A stretch of DNA of 64,000 nucleotides from Ceratotherium simum simum (lineage: Eukaryota; Chordata; Mammalia; Perissodactyla; Rhinocerotidae), in assembly GCF_000283155.1 (NCBI RefSeq), contig NW_004454175.1, positions 7,922,071 to 7,986,070 on the forward strand, in the 5' to 3' direction. Position 1 is the stretch's first letter; each line of letters starts with the position of its first letter. The position numbers and the translations under genes are program-made. The notes under the pieces are model-generated. The model saw only the letters and a program-made list of their open reading frames with translations, did not search any database and was not told where the DNA came from. Shown piece by piece: positions 1-13,643 of the stretch.

Positions 1-500
1 ACATGTGGCTATAGTATATACCTTTAAATTTTTTTTCATTTATCTTACTATGGTGTAATTAATTGTTTAGTGTATGTCTTTCAAACTACACTAAAAAAGG
101 AACATGTCTTATTTACCATAGTATACCTAGCACAGCACTTGGTATGTTGTAGACATTCAATAAATACGTGTTAAATGGAACTTAACTGGATATGGATGGA
201 AAATATTGACCATTTTTTCTTGTTACTAAAAAACAATCAGTTATTTTGATTGAAATATGCCAAATTACTTGATTTTTAGAATAGTTATATTTTACAAGGA
301 TGTGTCCATTCGAGACGGGCATAAAAAGATTCACAAACTGGGTCAGATCTATAATTCATCTGGACATATTTTGTTTGCTTTAAGAGGAACAAGAGCCATA
401 TTATAAAGTGTTAATACTTCTCCACAGTTTTGGCATCAGTGATAAGGAATATACCCCACACCCCAATATTAATTTCCTTATGCAATCTTTTTTTACTTAG

Positions 501-1062
501 TGTAGCAGATTATATTTTCCGAAGATGAGTCCAACAATATCTCCTGTCCCACATACTCTTCTAAAACCTTGCCACTTCCTTATCAAGAGCTGGAGTCTAA
601 ATCCCTTCTCCTTAAAACTGGTTGAATCTTTCTGGCTGCTTTGAACAACAGAATGAAGTAGAAGTGATGACCTGTGCCTTTCAAGGTTAGGACACAAAAA
701 ATGCCATGAACTGCTGTCTGTTTCTCTCAAGTTGCTCAATCTTGGAACCCAGCCACCATGCTGTCAGGAAGGCCAAAAACTCTAGGAAGAAGAGTCCTAT
801 GTAGAGAAGAGCAGAAGCTTCTGGCCTTTGGCCCTGGCTGAACTCACAGCACCAAATTGCCAAATATGTGAGTGACTTATCTTGAATGTGGATTCTCTTC
901 TTACCAGTCAAGCCATCCCAGATGATACCATGTAGAGTTGAGACAAGTTGTCCTTGCTAAGCCCTGCTCAAATTGCAGATTCATGAACAAAATAAACAAT
1001 TGTTGTTGTTTTAAGCCACTAAGTTTTGGGGATAGTGTGTGTATCAATAGGTAACTACTACT
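501..1062 (+). mobile_element. MLT1-like LTR (ERVL-MaLR), 5' LTR of a relic
   Basis: The stretch starts TGTAGCAGAT and ends near the typical 3' MLT1 block 'TTTTAAGCCACTAAGTTTTG' followed by 'CAATAGGTAACTACTAC'. In between are other MLT1 hallmarks: 'CTTGGAACCCAGCCACCATG', 'GCCAAATATGTGAGTGA' and an A-rich 'AAAATAAACAATTG' region. It is directly followed by MaLR internal sequence in the same orientation, so it is read as the 5' LTR of a degraded non-coding endogenous retrovirus-like element. The small reading frames here are accidental. The subfamily cannot be set by eye. Confidence 0.75.
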
Positions 1063-2200
1063 AATTTTGGTACCTAGAAATGGGATGCTGCAATAACAAA
1101 AACCTACAACATGTGGCATTGGCTTTGGAACTGGACTGTGGGAAGAAGTTGGAATGGTGTTGAGGAGACAGTGAAAACCAAAGGGTCCTGAGTAGAGTGT
1201 TAGTGGAAGCCTAAAAGGCCTTGAGGAGGCTGTTAGCAAGGCCTTAAAGGAAAGAGAGGAAAATATTATTGGAAGCTGAAGGAAAGGGAACTCTTGTTAG
1301 GTGATGGCGGGGTTTGCCAACATAGTCATCTGTGATAATGTGGCAAAGAAGAAATGTACCTGATAAACTCATTGATCTAGCTCAGGAGATTTCCAGGCAG
1401 AATATTCAAAATGCCAACTAATTGTTTTTTTCTCATTGCCTATGATAAAATGTGAGGAAAGAGAGATGAGCTAAAGAGTAAACTATTAAATAGAAAAGAG
1501 CCAGAACTTGCTGGGTTTGAAATAAAATTATTTCTCACACCCAGATTCTATAAAAACAATTACTAAACTAAAAAATGTCTTCTGGAAAAGATCAAATCCA
1601 GGATGAGTCTGTAAGATCTTTGTTAATACCTCAGAAATATTTAAGACAGTTGCTCATAGAACATTTCAAACAGAGGAAAGGTCCTTTAAGGATCTTAATG
1701 CCTGCCTGGCTACATCATTTCAGTTAAAAAATAAGGCTTCTAAGATTCTTAACGGTGTTATCCCACAGCAGTTTCAAAAGAAGCCTAACTATATAGGGTT
1801 TATCTGAAGAGCTTTGTGGATTTGGCTTTTGTCTAATTGAGTTGGTTATAAATTGATACAGAAGAAACCCACAAGGATTTTTAGGGAATCATATCAGCTT
1901 AGACTTTTGAAAGCAAGAAACAGAATACAAAATGAAGAGGGCTTTGGATCCCCAAACTTTTAGAGGCAAGAGGCAGGCCTTTTTAATTTACACTACCCTT
2001 GGGCTGGCATTAGATTATTTATTGCCCTGTTTGGGTGATGTATTTTCCTTTATGTGTTTTACATTTTTGATATTTCTGTTTCAAAGGGCATTTTCTTATC
2101 TCTAATACTACTGGAATTTGAAGAACAAGATGTTGTCCTCAATTCATTAATTTAGTAAGTTTTAGAGACTTCAAATAAACTGTCACACTGACTTTCAGAC
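1063..2200 (+). mobile_element. MaLR internal region (non-coding relic)
   Basis: Directly after the LTR comes a primer-binding-site-like 'TTTTGGTACCTAGAAATGGG', then the usual MaLR internal start (TGCTGCAATAACAAAAACC, later 'TGGCTTTGGAACTGG'). The similarity fades with distance, and the right edge near 2.2 kb is a guess. No gag- or pol-like frame survives; MaLR internal regions are usually non-coding. No 3' LTR was seen immediately downstream, so the element is truncated or was broken by later events. Confidence 0.6.
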
Positions 2201-2326
2201 TGAGAAACTCTAGAGTTTATTTTTTCTCTCATAATGTAGTTTCCTCCCACCCACTACCTACTGTCTACATTCCTTCAATAGTTCATGCTTCCCTTTGATC
2301 TATTTTCTGGCTTCACTCTCTCTTTC

Positions 2327-2590
2327 GTTTTTTGTTGTTGTTGTTGTTGAGGAAGATTTGCCCTGAGCTAACATCTGTTGCCAATCTTTCTCTTTCTTTT
2401 TTTTTTTTGTTTGAGGAAGATTAGCCCTAAGCTAACACCCATGCCAATCTTCCTCTATTTTGTACGTGGGTCACCACCACAGCATGGCTGACGAGTGGTG
2501 TAGGTCTGCACCTGGGATCCAAACCCGCAAACCCAGGCTGCTGGAGCAGAGCGTGCCAAACTTAACCGCTTCGGCACAGGGCTGGCCCCA
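2327..2590 (-). mobile_element. ERE-type SINE, reverse orientation
   Basis: Read on the minus strand it begins with the ERE head (GGGGCTGGCCC...), has a tRNA-like promoter region and ends with two tandem tail units of the 'AGCTCAGGGC...TCTTCCTC' type separated by A-rich sequence. It is flanked by near-perfect 12-bp duplications (ACTCTCTCTTTC at 2315-2326, ACTCTGTCTTTC at 2591-2602). The A-rich tail appears on the plus strand as T-rich TTGTTG repeats at 2327-2349. The family is characteristic of horses and relatives. Confidence 0.85.
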
Positions 2591-2602
2591 ACTCTGTCTT
2601 TC

Positions 2603-5600
2603 TTAAAGTGCATGGGCCGAACGACACATAACGTTTCAGAGCAGATGTATGCTGCTTTTGTCAAAGATCAATACAATGTTGTATCTTTGGTTTACCATAA
2701 TACTCCTCTTGATGATGATGGAGATATTTGTCTTACTAAATTTGGTGTGATTGAAAAATTACTTAAATATCTTTAGCCATAAATCCCAGAACAAGGAGAT
2801 TACATTGTTAACTGCCTCTATTAGTCCAGAGGTTATGGGAAATAAACTAGGAAACAAATATCATATCAAATGTGGTCAGTAGAAACAATAAATATTGGCA
2901 GACTCCTGTTTGAATAGTGAGGATTATTCCATGTGTTTCCTTTTTTTCACTTCAATTATGTTAGTTTAGGGAGTGGATTGGAGTTTACATATATGAAATA
3001 CTTCCCCTTGCATTTGGCATTTGGGGACTGGAAGTTGGCGTTGCAGCAGGTACATATTTGCGAGCGTCTCAGACCCTGCGTGAAGTATGTCTTTCCCTGC
3101 ACAGCATGCATTTGCAGTGTCAACGGTAACTAAGTATGTACCAGTTGAGCTGCATTCCTTGTAAAACAATCTAACTTTGATGAGCCTAAACACCTTAGCC
3201 CTGGTGATAATTTCTAGAATGAAAGGTTCACAGGATGAAATGGAAAAACATCAGCAGCTCATCCTTTTCTCTGTAATCCTTGCTTATGGGAACCTAAAAG
3301 TGTGAATGAGCTTTCCTTGTTTGTGCTTCCCAAGCTTCATAGAGTCATATATGGAATTTGGCCTGGTGAGTTAGCATCTCTATGCAAGTTCTATACAAAT
3401 GGCTTTCTACCATTTGAACAACTAGTCACTGTTTCTGGATTCAAAGTCATTTACTTACAAAGAAACAAACCCAATTGGATCAAATTATTAATTCAAGACC
3501 TAATGTTGAGTGATGATGGAATCTCATTTTTCAGTTGTTTGTCATTTGATTGGTCCAGTTTTGTGCAATTTAACAGAGTCAATGTCTGTCAGATCTCTGT
3601 TCCTGATGCACTCTGGCAGGATAATCTTTTCATATTGATTTATGCTTATTTCCTTAGTATTTTTCTCACTTAAATAGGAAGACACTAGCTAAGCCATGAT
3701 CCCTTGCATCAAGCCTGTGATGTAGGGCTGGTTCTCCAACAGTAACGAAGGAGAGGCTGCTGTCCCGGGTGCTGCACTCGAGAGGGCTCCACTTCGGCAC
3801 TCATCTTTTGACTGTTTCATGAGAAAACCCACCACTGCCACATGAGAGCAACTACAACTTTTCCATGGCAAGGTGCCTGGAGAAGCATATATGGAGCAGG
3901 CTGAGTATTCTCAGACTAGACCCCCACTGTTCAACTTTGATGACTTATATAGAACATGGGCTAAGAAGAAGAACTTCCTGTAGAAAGAAGACAACCTACA
4001 CTTTGTTTAGGATTATTTTCAGGGAGATGGAGGGACAATCTTTGTGAACTTCAAAGTTCATATAAAAGTAAACAATCTAATAGAACTTCCTATCACTAGG
4101 TCAGAAGAAGTTAGGGACTTTAGACAAAGGATGATGGCTGAAAGAACTTAGGGGTCTTAAATTTGTAGTTTTCCTATGTTTTTTTTGTATTTCGTGTCCA
4201 TCTGTTTTCCTAAAATGAACATCAGTGACACACAGAAATTGAAAACTATCTATGTATTTGTCTTGGGAGTCAGCTAGTGAGATTGTGCCCAGTGTTTAGA
4301 CATTCTTGGGAGATAAGCCTAAGGGATAGTGGGGAAAAAGATTCTGATCTCCTAAAAATAGAAATTCCTGTGCAGGCTGACTAATCCTACGACACAAATG
4401 TGGTGAGTTTTTAATTCATTCGTTGTGAAGTGAACGTACAGAAATGCAAATTTTTACTTCTCTAAGACTGAGCTTACTCACCATCTGCATTTGCATTTGA
4501 TGCTCATCAAAATATAATTTTCAGAAAAATTAAAAACATGACTCTTCTACAAATATAAAATTAGCAAGTGTCAAAGACTGATTTAGTCAGTTACTGAGGT
4601 AACCAGGGGGATAATAAAGCTAATTGAAAAATTTCCTAGATAGGCAGAAACATTATAATAAAAAAAACGCATATCAGAATAAGATTGTTAAATCGAATTT
4701 TAAAACCTGTGTTTTAATCTTTTCTACCATACAGAAATGATTTACATCTCTATAGGACAAAATTCATTTGCAATGCTATTGAACAGAAATAATTTGAATT
4801 GCTATCAGTTTTCTGTAAGTTAACATTCACATTTTACAGTTGTAAGATACCCTAATTGATGGAAATAGTCAAAACAAAACTTTATACCCTTAAAGAATCA
4901 ATGTTTTGCCTATTCCCACTTTGGGGTTTTTCTTTTTACTGTGCTGATAGAATTAATTACAGTTTCTCTCAAAATGAGAAGTGCAGAGTGATTGCTCCTG
5001 AGTTGTGATTCCAATTAGGCAGTGAAATTATGACACAAATATTTTGGTATTTACTTTATGTAAAACTAAAAACGAGTATTGATTTTTTTTTAATTTTAAA
5101 AGTGTGTTGAGAGGTCAAAATAAAATAGTGAATGAAATTAAATGCTTAATAAATTTAAGTACAAAATTTATAAGAACATTAAAAATAAATTTAAAAATAA
5201 ATTTATAAAAATATAAATGTCAAATGTTTTGTCACTTTGCCATAAATTAACAGATAAAAATGTAAGAAGAATGAAAATATTAAATCAAAGACTCATAAAA
5301 TGCTAAAAGTTTAATTAATCATAAGAAATAATATTATTCAATTTTTAATTACATTTAAAGAAAATAAAGCCCTTGAATGCTGGTATAGTTAAGTGACAAG
5401 GCTATTTTTGTGCAAATTGTTACAGACACTGAAAACGGTTTTTTGACTTTTAATTAACCAGGGTAATGTGCAGTGTTCACTCCAAACTGAGGATTATGGT
5501 AGTATAAAAGAATGTTTTCTAAATGAGGGCACCATTGCTTATTGCAAAATTTTAAAGGTCTGTGATGACTTTCAGGGAATATCTCAAGGTATAAATGACA

Positions 5601-5650
5601 TCAATTCCATTTCCTACCCTCAACACTGGCTGCTTTTAAGATTTTCTCTT
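2603..5650. other. Intergenic sequence without recognised genes
   Basis: AT-rich single-copy-looking DNA. Frames of 123 aa or less occur (3302-3673, for example) but show no domain, no repeat motif and no paired splice sites with recognisable protein homology. The 5050-5350 part is extremely AT-rich with runs of AAATTTA/AATAAATTT. No RNA gene, promoter or clear transposon was recognised. Confidence 0.5.
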
Positions 5651-5654
5651 TAAT

Positions 5655-6960
5655 GCTGGTTTTCAGCAATTTGATTATGATTTGCCTTCATGTGGTTTGA
5701 GTTTCTTGGATGAGATTCTTGGATTTGTGGGTTTATACTTTCATCAAATTTGGAAATTTTTTAGTCATTATTTCTTCAAATGTTTTTTCTATCCTCCGAC
5801 CCCTCCTTTTCTTCTGCAACTTCAACTACATATATGTTAAACTATCAATATTGTTCCTCAGGTTACTGAGGTTCTGTTCTTTTTTTCCCCCACCATGCTT
5901 CATTTTGGATATCTCTATGCCTTTAAGTTGATGGATTCTTTTCTGTAGTATCTAATCTGCAGTTAATATCATTCAATGAAATTTTCAATTCCAATATTAT
6001 ATTTTCATCTCTAGAAATTCCATTTGGTTCTTTTTATAGCTCCCATTTCTCTCCTCATTGTTTCTGTTTTTCTTTGAATCTTTGAACATGTTTATAATAG
6101 CTACTTTAAAGTCTTTGTCTGCTAATTCCACCATATCTGCCATTTTGGGGACTGTTTCTATTAAATGATTTATCTCTTGGTTATGGGGCTTATTTCCCTG
6201 CTTCTTCACATGACTGGTAATTTTTTTACTAGATGGTGAACATTGTGATTTTATGTCATTGAGTGCTGGATTTTGTGGTATTCCTTTAAAGAGTGTTGGC
6301 TATTGCTCTGGCAAGGTAAGCTACTTGCAGATCAGCTTGATTTTTTCAAGGCTTGCCTTTCAGTTTTTCATATAGGTCTATAGTAGCCTTCAATCCCACT
6401 ACTAGCCCTGAACCTTTTGGTTTCTCTAATGAAATGCCATGTGTGTTCACAACATTTCTCCACTCTGACTGATGTGACTCAAATGATTCCCAGGTTTACA
6501 TGAGTTTTGGGGGTAGTTCAGTTTACAGTTCCCTAGTAACAATTTTCTCCCAGCAGTTGTTTTTTATCTGGCCACATTGAATTTCACCTTACCCACCAAA
6601 GATTGGTATTCCACCAAAGACTGTTATGCAGATTTCTAGAGCTCATTATCTGCATAGTTCTCTCCTCTCCAGTAATCTTTCCTGAAAATTCTAGCTGCCT
6701 CAGCCTCCCTCTTTTCTGAGTTCTGCCTTCTCAACTCATTGTAACTTCCAGGGTCTGTTTGGGTTTGCCGTCCCTGTGCTGCAGTCTGGAAATTGTTGGG
6801 GCAATCATAGAGTTCATCTTGTTTAGTTCCCTTCTCTCAGGGAACAGAGGGCACAGTTATTCAATGTATAAAAACAGTTGTTTCATTTATTTTGTCCAGT
6901 TTTCTATTTGTTTGCAGTAGGAGAGTAAGCTCTGTAAGCAGTTCTGCTCTCATAGAAGAA
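5655..6960 (-). mobile_element. Old L1/HAL1-like relic: 5' region plus ORF1 remains
   Basis: On the minus strand, 6960 to about 6350 resembles an L1 5' region. From about 6340 down to 5655, frame-broken fragments resemble L1 ORF1: 'ADKDFKVAIINMFKDSK' near 6120-6060, 'KKNQMEFLEMK' near 6000, and further on 'TFEEIMTKKFPNLMK' near 5780-5740. Several shifts and stops separate these pieces, so it is a dead copy. Because ORF2 sequence is not seen beyond 5655, it may be a HAL1-type element or an L1 cut at that point. Confidence 0.65.
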
Positions 6961-7588
6961 TGAGTCAATTAAAAAAGTTCCAGAATAACAATACTATGCC
7001 AACAAAAATATTGTGTTTTCTTACATAGATACAGCATGGTATGTTAGAATAGTAGAATGCCAACAAATAGTATAGCAGCCACTATGTCTGGAGGAAGGAG
7101 ACCAACTTCTACTGTAGACTAGAGCCCACCTCAGCTCTTGCTAGTGTTTCAGATCCAATGAGATTTTTGTGATGCCCATTCAATGCCTGGTTGAGGGGAC
7201 TCCTCCTTACAGCCCTCTGCTAAGGCCTGCAGCAACTCCAACTTGAGCATGTGGAAATTTCTGCAGATGGAGACGAAGGGGCTGCACACAGGGTGCTATC
7301 ATAGGTCTTCTCGGTCTAAATATGCCCTGTTGTCTTCTACTTTACAGCCCACATGTCAGTTTGGCATGGAACACTCTTGGAGGCCACCTCCAATTAAAAT
7401 TCCAGGCCCAAAACAAGTGAAAGCTCCTTCTGCACATAGATTTGAGCTATTTGAGAGTTTTCTGCCATCTAGTTTATTGCATAACTGACCCTCTTCTCCA
7501 CTTGGAGGGGAGGCAGGGCAGGGGCCTCTCTGGAAACTCATCTATGATTCACTTACTTGCTCTACTCACCTTCAGGATCCTTTCCACC

Positions 7589-7954
7589 TGCTTTGGACTG
7601 AATTGTGTCCCCCCAAATTCATATGTTGAAGCCCCAACCCCCAGTGCCGCTGTATCTGCAGTAAGGAAGTAATCAAGGTTAAAGGAGGCCAGCAGAGTGG
7701 AGCCCTGATCCAATAGGATTAGTTTCTACATAAGAGGAGGCACCCGTATATTTGCTCTCTCTCTCTCCCATGTGAGGACAAAGAGAGAAGATGACCATCT
7801 GCAAGCTAAGAGGAAGGTCCTCACCAGGAATTCAAGCAGCTGGCACCTTGATCTTGGACTTCCCAGCCTTAGAACTGTGAGAAATAAATTTCTGTTGTTT
7901 AGCCACCCAGTCTGTGGTATTCTGTTACAGCAGCCTGAGCCCTCTAAGATACCA
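7589..7954 (+). mobile_element. MLT1-type solo LTR
   Basis: It starts TGCTTTGGACTGAATTGTG and includes the recognisable blocks 'AATTCATATGTTGAAGCCCC', 'CCATGTGAGGACAAAGAGAG', 'TGATCTTGGACTTCCCAGCC', 'GAACTGTGAGAAATAAATTT' and an ending near 'CTCTAAGATACCA'. Length of about 366 bp is normal for this LTR group. The AATAAA in the third quarter is the family's own poly(A) signal. No internal region follows on either side, so it is a solo LTR. Confidence 0.85.
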
Positions 7955-7999
7955 CACCTAAGGGAGGTTGTGTTATTTTTTTGTTTCCTTTCTTTTGGC

Positions 8000-10900
8000 T
8001 AGAAAACTGCCCTCCTGTCATCTCCTGTATTCTTCATATTTAAAGGTTTGTAGTAAAAACTCTTTTATCAACCTTCTAGGCTTTGTTTCTTGACATTTAA
8101 AGGAAACACTATAGAATTAAAAACAAACAAACAAAAACCTTTATCTCAATCTCTTGCCTGGCTCTTGAAATTGAAAACTAAATTCAAGACTGTCCTTACT
8201 GAAATTGATTTGAGGAATCTAATTTTGGAAGCCAAAAGCCAAACTCTGACTACAGACTCTCTTTCTTTTTTAATTATAACAATCTTAATCCTCCCAGAGG
8301 TAATGAATAGCTCTAGTTGAACAGGGGTAAGGTTAAAAAAAAATACAAGGAAGTTTTGAAAAGAAAAGCATGGTAACATATTTCAAAATATTATTTCACT
8401 ACACAAATATAATACAAGATTTCCTACCCATGCATAAAAAAATCATTGAGAAGAACTAGGTAACAACAAACAATGGTTAAAAAAAAGGAGCATTCTGTTC
8501 TAAGCTACTTCTCTCCCCTCTCTCTATCCCATGGTGCTGCCAGAACTCAGATGACAAAGTTCTTCTCTTCTTTGGCAAGGTCTTCTCATCTCCTCTTGGT
8601 CCTGGGTCCTGGTGTGCAAAGCTCACCGTTAGATGAGCTTACTAACGGTGTTACAAAGTCTACTTCCCCCAGCAGTATTATTATTTCGTGTGGTTTCTAC
8701 ATAGAGTAGCCGTTTTTATTTTCTCAGGTCCTATTTGTAGCACTGGCTGTTATACACTTCTTGATATCTTCTTCAATTTCTTGAGAGATTTAGAACATTA
8801 TCCTCCACAGGCAGAGTTGGGACAACCCATATGGCATCCCATGGGGTCACCTGGAAATATCACCTTTTACTACAAAATCAGCCAGTTTCCTATAATTCAA
8901 TTCGAGCGTCTTCCAACTCCTTTCCCTGAGTTTTTTTACATACCTGCTATATTCCCTGAGAGGTTCTAACATTGCTTTTACCCTCTTCTTCTTGGAGAGA
9001 TTTAATTCTTGATTCCTTTTTTTCTAGAGTCCATTTACAACTTCCTCTCACGGAACATCAGAATCTTTTGCAAATATACTTACTGACGGTTTGTCCTGAC
9101 ATGTTACAATTTTGGGTGAATATACAAATTAGGTCTTTCTGGAATCCAATCCAAGCTGGTTAAAATGACAGAAAGGATTTATGGCTCATGTAACTGGAAG
9201 TTGACATGTAAGTTGGCTTGAGGAGTGGTTTGAGTCAGCTGCTCAGTCATTTCTTCAAGGATTCAGTTTCCTTTTATCTCCTCTCTGTCTCTAGCAGGTT
9301 CAGCTTCTTCTTAAGCCTGGTTCTCCTTTGTGGTCACAAGATGGTTGTGTCAACTCCTATGGCAGTGTGCTTCTCCATGCACATCTATGGAGAAAGAGGG
9401 GATCATTTCCAAGAGTGTTCTCAGATGAGGGAGAACACTTTTTCTTTAGAAACCACCAGAAAACCTCTCCTTTGATATCATGAGCCTGAGATCAGTCATC
9501 CTGGAACAAATAACTGTGACCAGGGAGAGGGAATATGTTCATTAGTTTGGGCTTTGACCACTTGCCCCACTGATTGTGTGAGATGCCCAGGGGAGGTGAA
9601 GATACCTGAGTGAAAATTTGACTAGTGACTAAGGAAAGGGAGAGTAAGGTTGGAGAACTAAACACAATGCCCAGTATATTTAACTACTCAGAAGAGAATA
9701 AATGTCTTGAAAGGGAAGAAAATCATGCTAAGTATTTACCTATGCTAGGCTTTGTGCCAGGCAACGCACAAGTTTCTGACACTGTTAGGGAGTGTCTTCC
9801 CAGACTATTACCTCCTTTCTTTGAGAATTTCCCTGCTCTCAGGGATGGATTCTGATAGCCTGTTTGTTGGACAAAGGTGATTGGATCAGGAAGAGACACC
9901 TGGTTCAAACTAGGCAGATTGTCTTTCTTCTCTAGGAATTTTGAAGTAGGATTCAAACTAGTTAGTCTCTGCTGATCTCGGGGAGCAAACATGTAACATC
10001 GGAAGTTGTGGAGTGGCTGTGGTTGTATGTGCACAGAGAAACAAAGACAGACAGTTTGGGGAGAAAGAGGAAAATAAAGTAGATTATGAGCAGGGAAGAG
10101 TAGGTTAAGGTAGTTGTTTGACTCTTAGAAGGGAAAGATAGAGAAAAGCTTCCTTGGTTCCTGATGACTTTCACTTTCATTGTTCAGCTATCCCTTAAGC
10201 CCATTATCTGTGTAACAGGTTGTTAAAATGGAACCCAAAGACAAAGAACAATATAATAGATTCCAAGGAACAGTTCTCCCCCCCTACCCAATGCCCCAGA
10301 TACTAAGGTGAAGCACTGGACCACCTGTGCATGACATGCAAAGGGATAACAGAATGGTTCTGCCAGCTTGATCATGTACCCCAGCCGGTGTAAGAGGAAA
10401 AAGTTGGAAAGTAGAGAAATTTCTTTGTGGGAGCTTTGCATGGTATTCTCTGCTCCCTCCTGGTGGGAATTGAAGGAGGCTTTACTTTTACCTCAAGCCA
10501 ATGAGTGAAGACTATGAGGAGATTTTGATATTTGTGTCCTGGAGATTGAGGGAGGTAGACAATGGTGTTCCATTTAAGTCTGAGAAGTCTAAAGTGAAGA
10601 GGTGTAAAAAGAATCCAGTGGGGTAGTATGCCCTTCCACTCAAATTGGTTCGTGGGGACAAAATGAGACTCCTTCCAAAAGTGAGTTGGCCGTGGTCATC
10701 TTAAAAGGGAATCTCTTCTAAAAAAAGACAGCCTCAGTGGGTTACAATACATGAAGAAATGGTGAGTTGCTGGATGCTCAGAACAGAGCTACCCAGAGAA
10801 GGGTGTTGTCAAAGGCAGGTGATCTTGAGTCAGAATCTCTGAAGAATCAACAAAAGTATCCAACAGAGGAAGAGTTAGCAATGCTTCTTCAGTCCAGAGT

Positions 10901-11280
10901 GCACTGAGGTCAGATTACATTATACCAGCCATGTAACCTGGCCCCTTTCCTCTAGTCTCTCTCTTCCTAGGCTGACCTGGGAGAGGCCAGAACTGTGGCT
11001 TAGGGATAGGAGGCAGAGGAGGAACTGCTTAAGAACCAACTATACCCCCTTCCCCTCCTCACCCTGGGCCTCCATTCTGAGAATGGGGAAAGCTTGACAC
11101 CAAATAAGAGTTTAGATATGTTATTTCTTTACTGGAGTGGGCTCCAATTTTGCAATTATTAGACTAGCATGGAACTTTTAATGCCAAACATTATCTAAGA
11201 GTGAGTATAAAAGCTATTGACCTACTACAGTTTTATCTTTAACAGTGAGAAATAAGACATTTATTTTCTTTTTACATTTT
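8000..11280. other. Intergenic sequence, no gene recognised
   Basis: Mixed AT-rich DNA with several short frames (about 60-100 aa) lacking recognisable domains. A short MIR-like piece may lie at 9722-9790 (core-like 'GGCTTTGTGCCAGGCAACGC'). A 9-bp inverted repeat is at 8624-8650. Nothing else was identified. Confidence 0.45.
8624..8650. repeat. Perfect 9-bp inverted repeat with 9-nt loop
   Basis: CACCGTTAG at 8624-8632 and its exact reverse complement CTAACGGTG at 8642-8650 flank a 9-base spacer. No terminator or RNA-gene context is visible. It may be chance or the remains of a small DNA element. Confidence 0.6.
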
Positions 11281-11290
11281 ATCACTGACT

Positions 11291-11395
11291 GAGGTGTCAT
11301 ATAATCATTTTAATAACTCTGCCAGGTAAATATTATAATCTCAGTAGGAATTTCTTTCTCCACTCTGTAATTGAGGAAACTGAGGCTCAAAGAGC
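11291..11395 (+). mobile_element. MIR SINE fragment
   Basis: Shows the MIR order: 'AATAACTCTGCCAGGTAAATA' type core, then 'ATTGAGGAAACTGAGGCTCA', the most conserved MIR 3' block. Edges are approximate and no target duplication can be recognised at this age. Confidence 0.65.
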
Positions 11396-12492
11396 CTCAT
11401 GGAAGGGGAGTGATTCATGAAGTGGACTTTAAAGGATGAATAGGTTCAGTAAGCAGAAGTGAAAGAAAGGGAATTCCAGGAGAGAAAAGAATGAAGCAGC
11501 TGAGTCTAGATAGGGTGTATTCCAGGAACTGTGGTAGTCTCATTTGCCTACAATACAAGCCTGGGCAGGGTTAGGGTAAGATAAGTCTGGAAACATCTTA
11601 AAGTAATGGAGGGCACTTCTTTAACCTCATTTTTCCCCTTCACCCCTCCCCTACAACCACCTCGTTCTCATTCTCTGAAGAAAAATGAAGGTATCCTTTC
11701 CGGTTGATCTATGTGAAAATATACAATTTGGAAAGTAGGGTTATGTGCTAGAATCTCACACGGTATAGGGGAAAATTGCAAGAGTTTTTGAGATAGGTAG
11801 TTTCAAAATCCTTTACTGTTGTAAGAACATACTATTTCTGAAACTCAATTTCCTTATCTGTAGAGTAGGGAAATTACTCGATAGGACTGCTGTGAAGGAT
11901 AAATGAAATAAGATGAAAATGAGGCAGATACATACAATAACTGTGCGACCTTAAGTAAATTGCAAACGTCTTAGGTCTCAGTCTTTCCGTTTTCCCATCC
12001 CACCGTGTTGTCAGTGACACTTCCTGTCAGTGTTTGAAGTACATAACAGGATTTTTTTTCAGGCAAAGCAAGGTATTGTTTTCTTATAAATGCTCAGTAA
12101 ATATCAAGCCTAACTTTTTATGTGTCCAAAATTAAACCTTTTGTTTTAGTTACATAAGAAAGGTCCCTTTGGTGAGGGTAAGAAGAACATTTAAACTGAA
12201 AGTTATATATATTGGGCCTGAAAATTTTTAATGGCCTTATTTAAAATGAACAGAAAAGGTACTTGAGGAAAGTAGCAGTTGTAGGCTTTCTTTTCTTAGG
12301 AAATCAATACTCATAAAACTCAAGGTTGGAATTGAGAATTAAAAACCACAGTGAGTTTATTTTAAAACATGTAGTCTGTCATCTTCATTTTCCCTTTGGA
12401 TAACACAGTGTTTATACCCTGAGCTCTATTTATGTTGCTGCAACTCTTTTGCTGACTTTGAAGCGAACTTCGCATGGTGCTAGACTCAGAAC

Positions 12493-12645
12493 ATCAGGGC
12501 TTAGAGATCACAGAGTCCAACCCTCTCATTTAAAAAGAGTAAATTGAGATCAGAGAGGAAAGTGAATTGCCAAGACACCTCCTCCCTTTCCTCTGAGTTG
12601 TGAAGTGGAACCTCCTGTTGTTCTTAACCATCAGGCCCTGCTCTG
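12493..12645 (+). mobile_element. Ancient MIR-like SINE fragment
   Basis: 'TTAGAGATCACAGAGTCCAA' followed by 'CCCTCTCATTT' and a degraded 'GAGAGGAAAGTGAATTGCC' matches a common old mammalian SINE pattern. Subfamily uncertain. Confidence 0.5.
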
Positions 12646-13643
12646 AGAGGGCAAGAGTCATCCTTCCCTGTTCACCCCCTATCTCGGGCCTTGATCTTTC
12701 ACTAAACCTAGAAAGTGACTGGCGCTTAGCAGGCACTCTCTCTATAGTTCTTAAAAAGAGGAATTACGTTAACTCTGAACAGCGTATTTTGTTCTCACCA
12801 CAGCCTGATTAGAAACTCTCTGGCATTCTTGGTGTGGCTTACGAGAATCACTCACTAATCACTGGTTAAAGAAAAAAAAATCCTTGCTGCTTGTCTCCTG
12901 AATACATGCTTTATGGAGCCGCCTGTGTGAGAAACAGTTCTGTAGCCAATCAACGCCTGCAATTTAAAGCATCCTATCTTTGTAATTCTCATCTGCAGAT
13001 TCATTTAAAACCACCATTTCCTCTGTCCAGGGCATCTTAAAGTATCCAGCACCTCTTATCCACCCAGAAAGCACACAGATTTGTTATCAAAGCTTGTTGT
13101 CAGGTCAGTGGACTGCCTAGTTCTTCCGAGTGTCCCTTCAGAGTCCCATAACACAAATTTCATTTACGCTTATATTTTAAATCTGTCTGTCCCAAAGTTG
13201 CAGTATTTACAAAAAATCAGTTTATTTCTTTTGGTGTGATTCAGATACAGAGACCGGTTTTATTTGTACAGTCATCTTTAAGGTTACTGGGATTGGAGAA
13301 TGAGTCATAGACAATGAAAAAGTAAAATGTTGAGTAGAACAGACCAATTTAGAGGTTGTAATTTTGGAGGTTTTTGTCTGAAGAGGAGCTAGCTAAACCT
13401 GATATAGCAATAAGCCTCTTGTATGTTCTATGTGAAAGACCAGCTGTTCCCCTCTTTACTAGGGGAGGACAGTAGTCATTAGGCTTAAAGGGCAGCAACA
13501 GGCATTTTTATTAGAACCAGATAACTTTCTGGAGTTCCTATAATGAGAGAAAGATACCTCCATGGAGTCCCTTTCACCGGTTTTCAAATTCCTCCAAGGC
13601 GAGTTCTGCCGCTCACTCCACCTTATTCACGGACGATCTGGAG

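Noticed and set aside
3302..3673. 123-aa plus-strand frame
   Set aside because: No recognisable motif; hydrophobic end is typical of T-rich DNA read in frame; no upstream or downstream gene signals.
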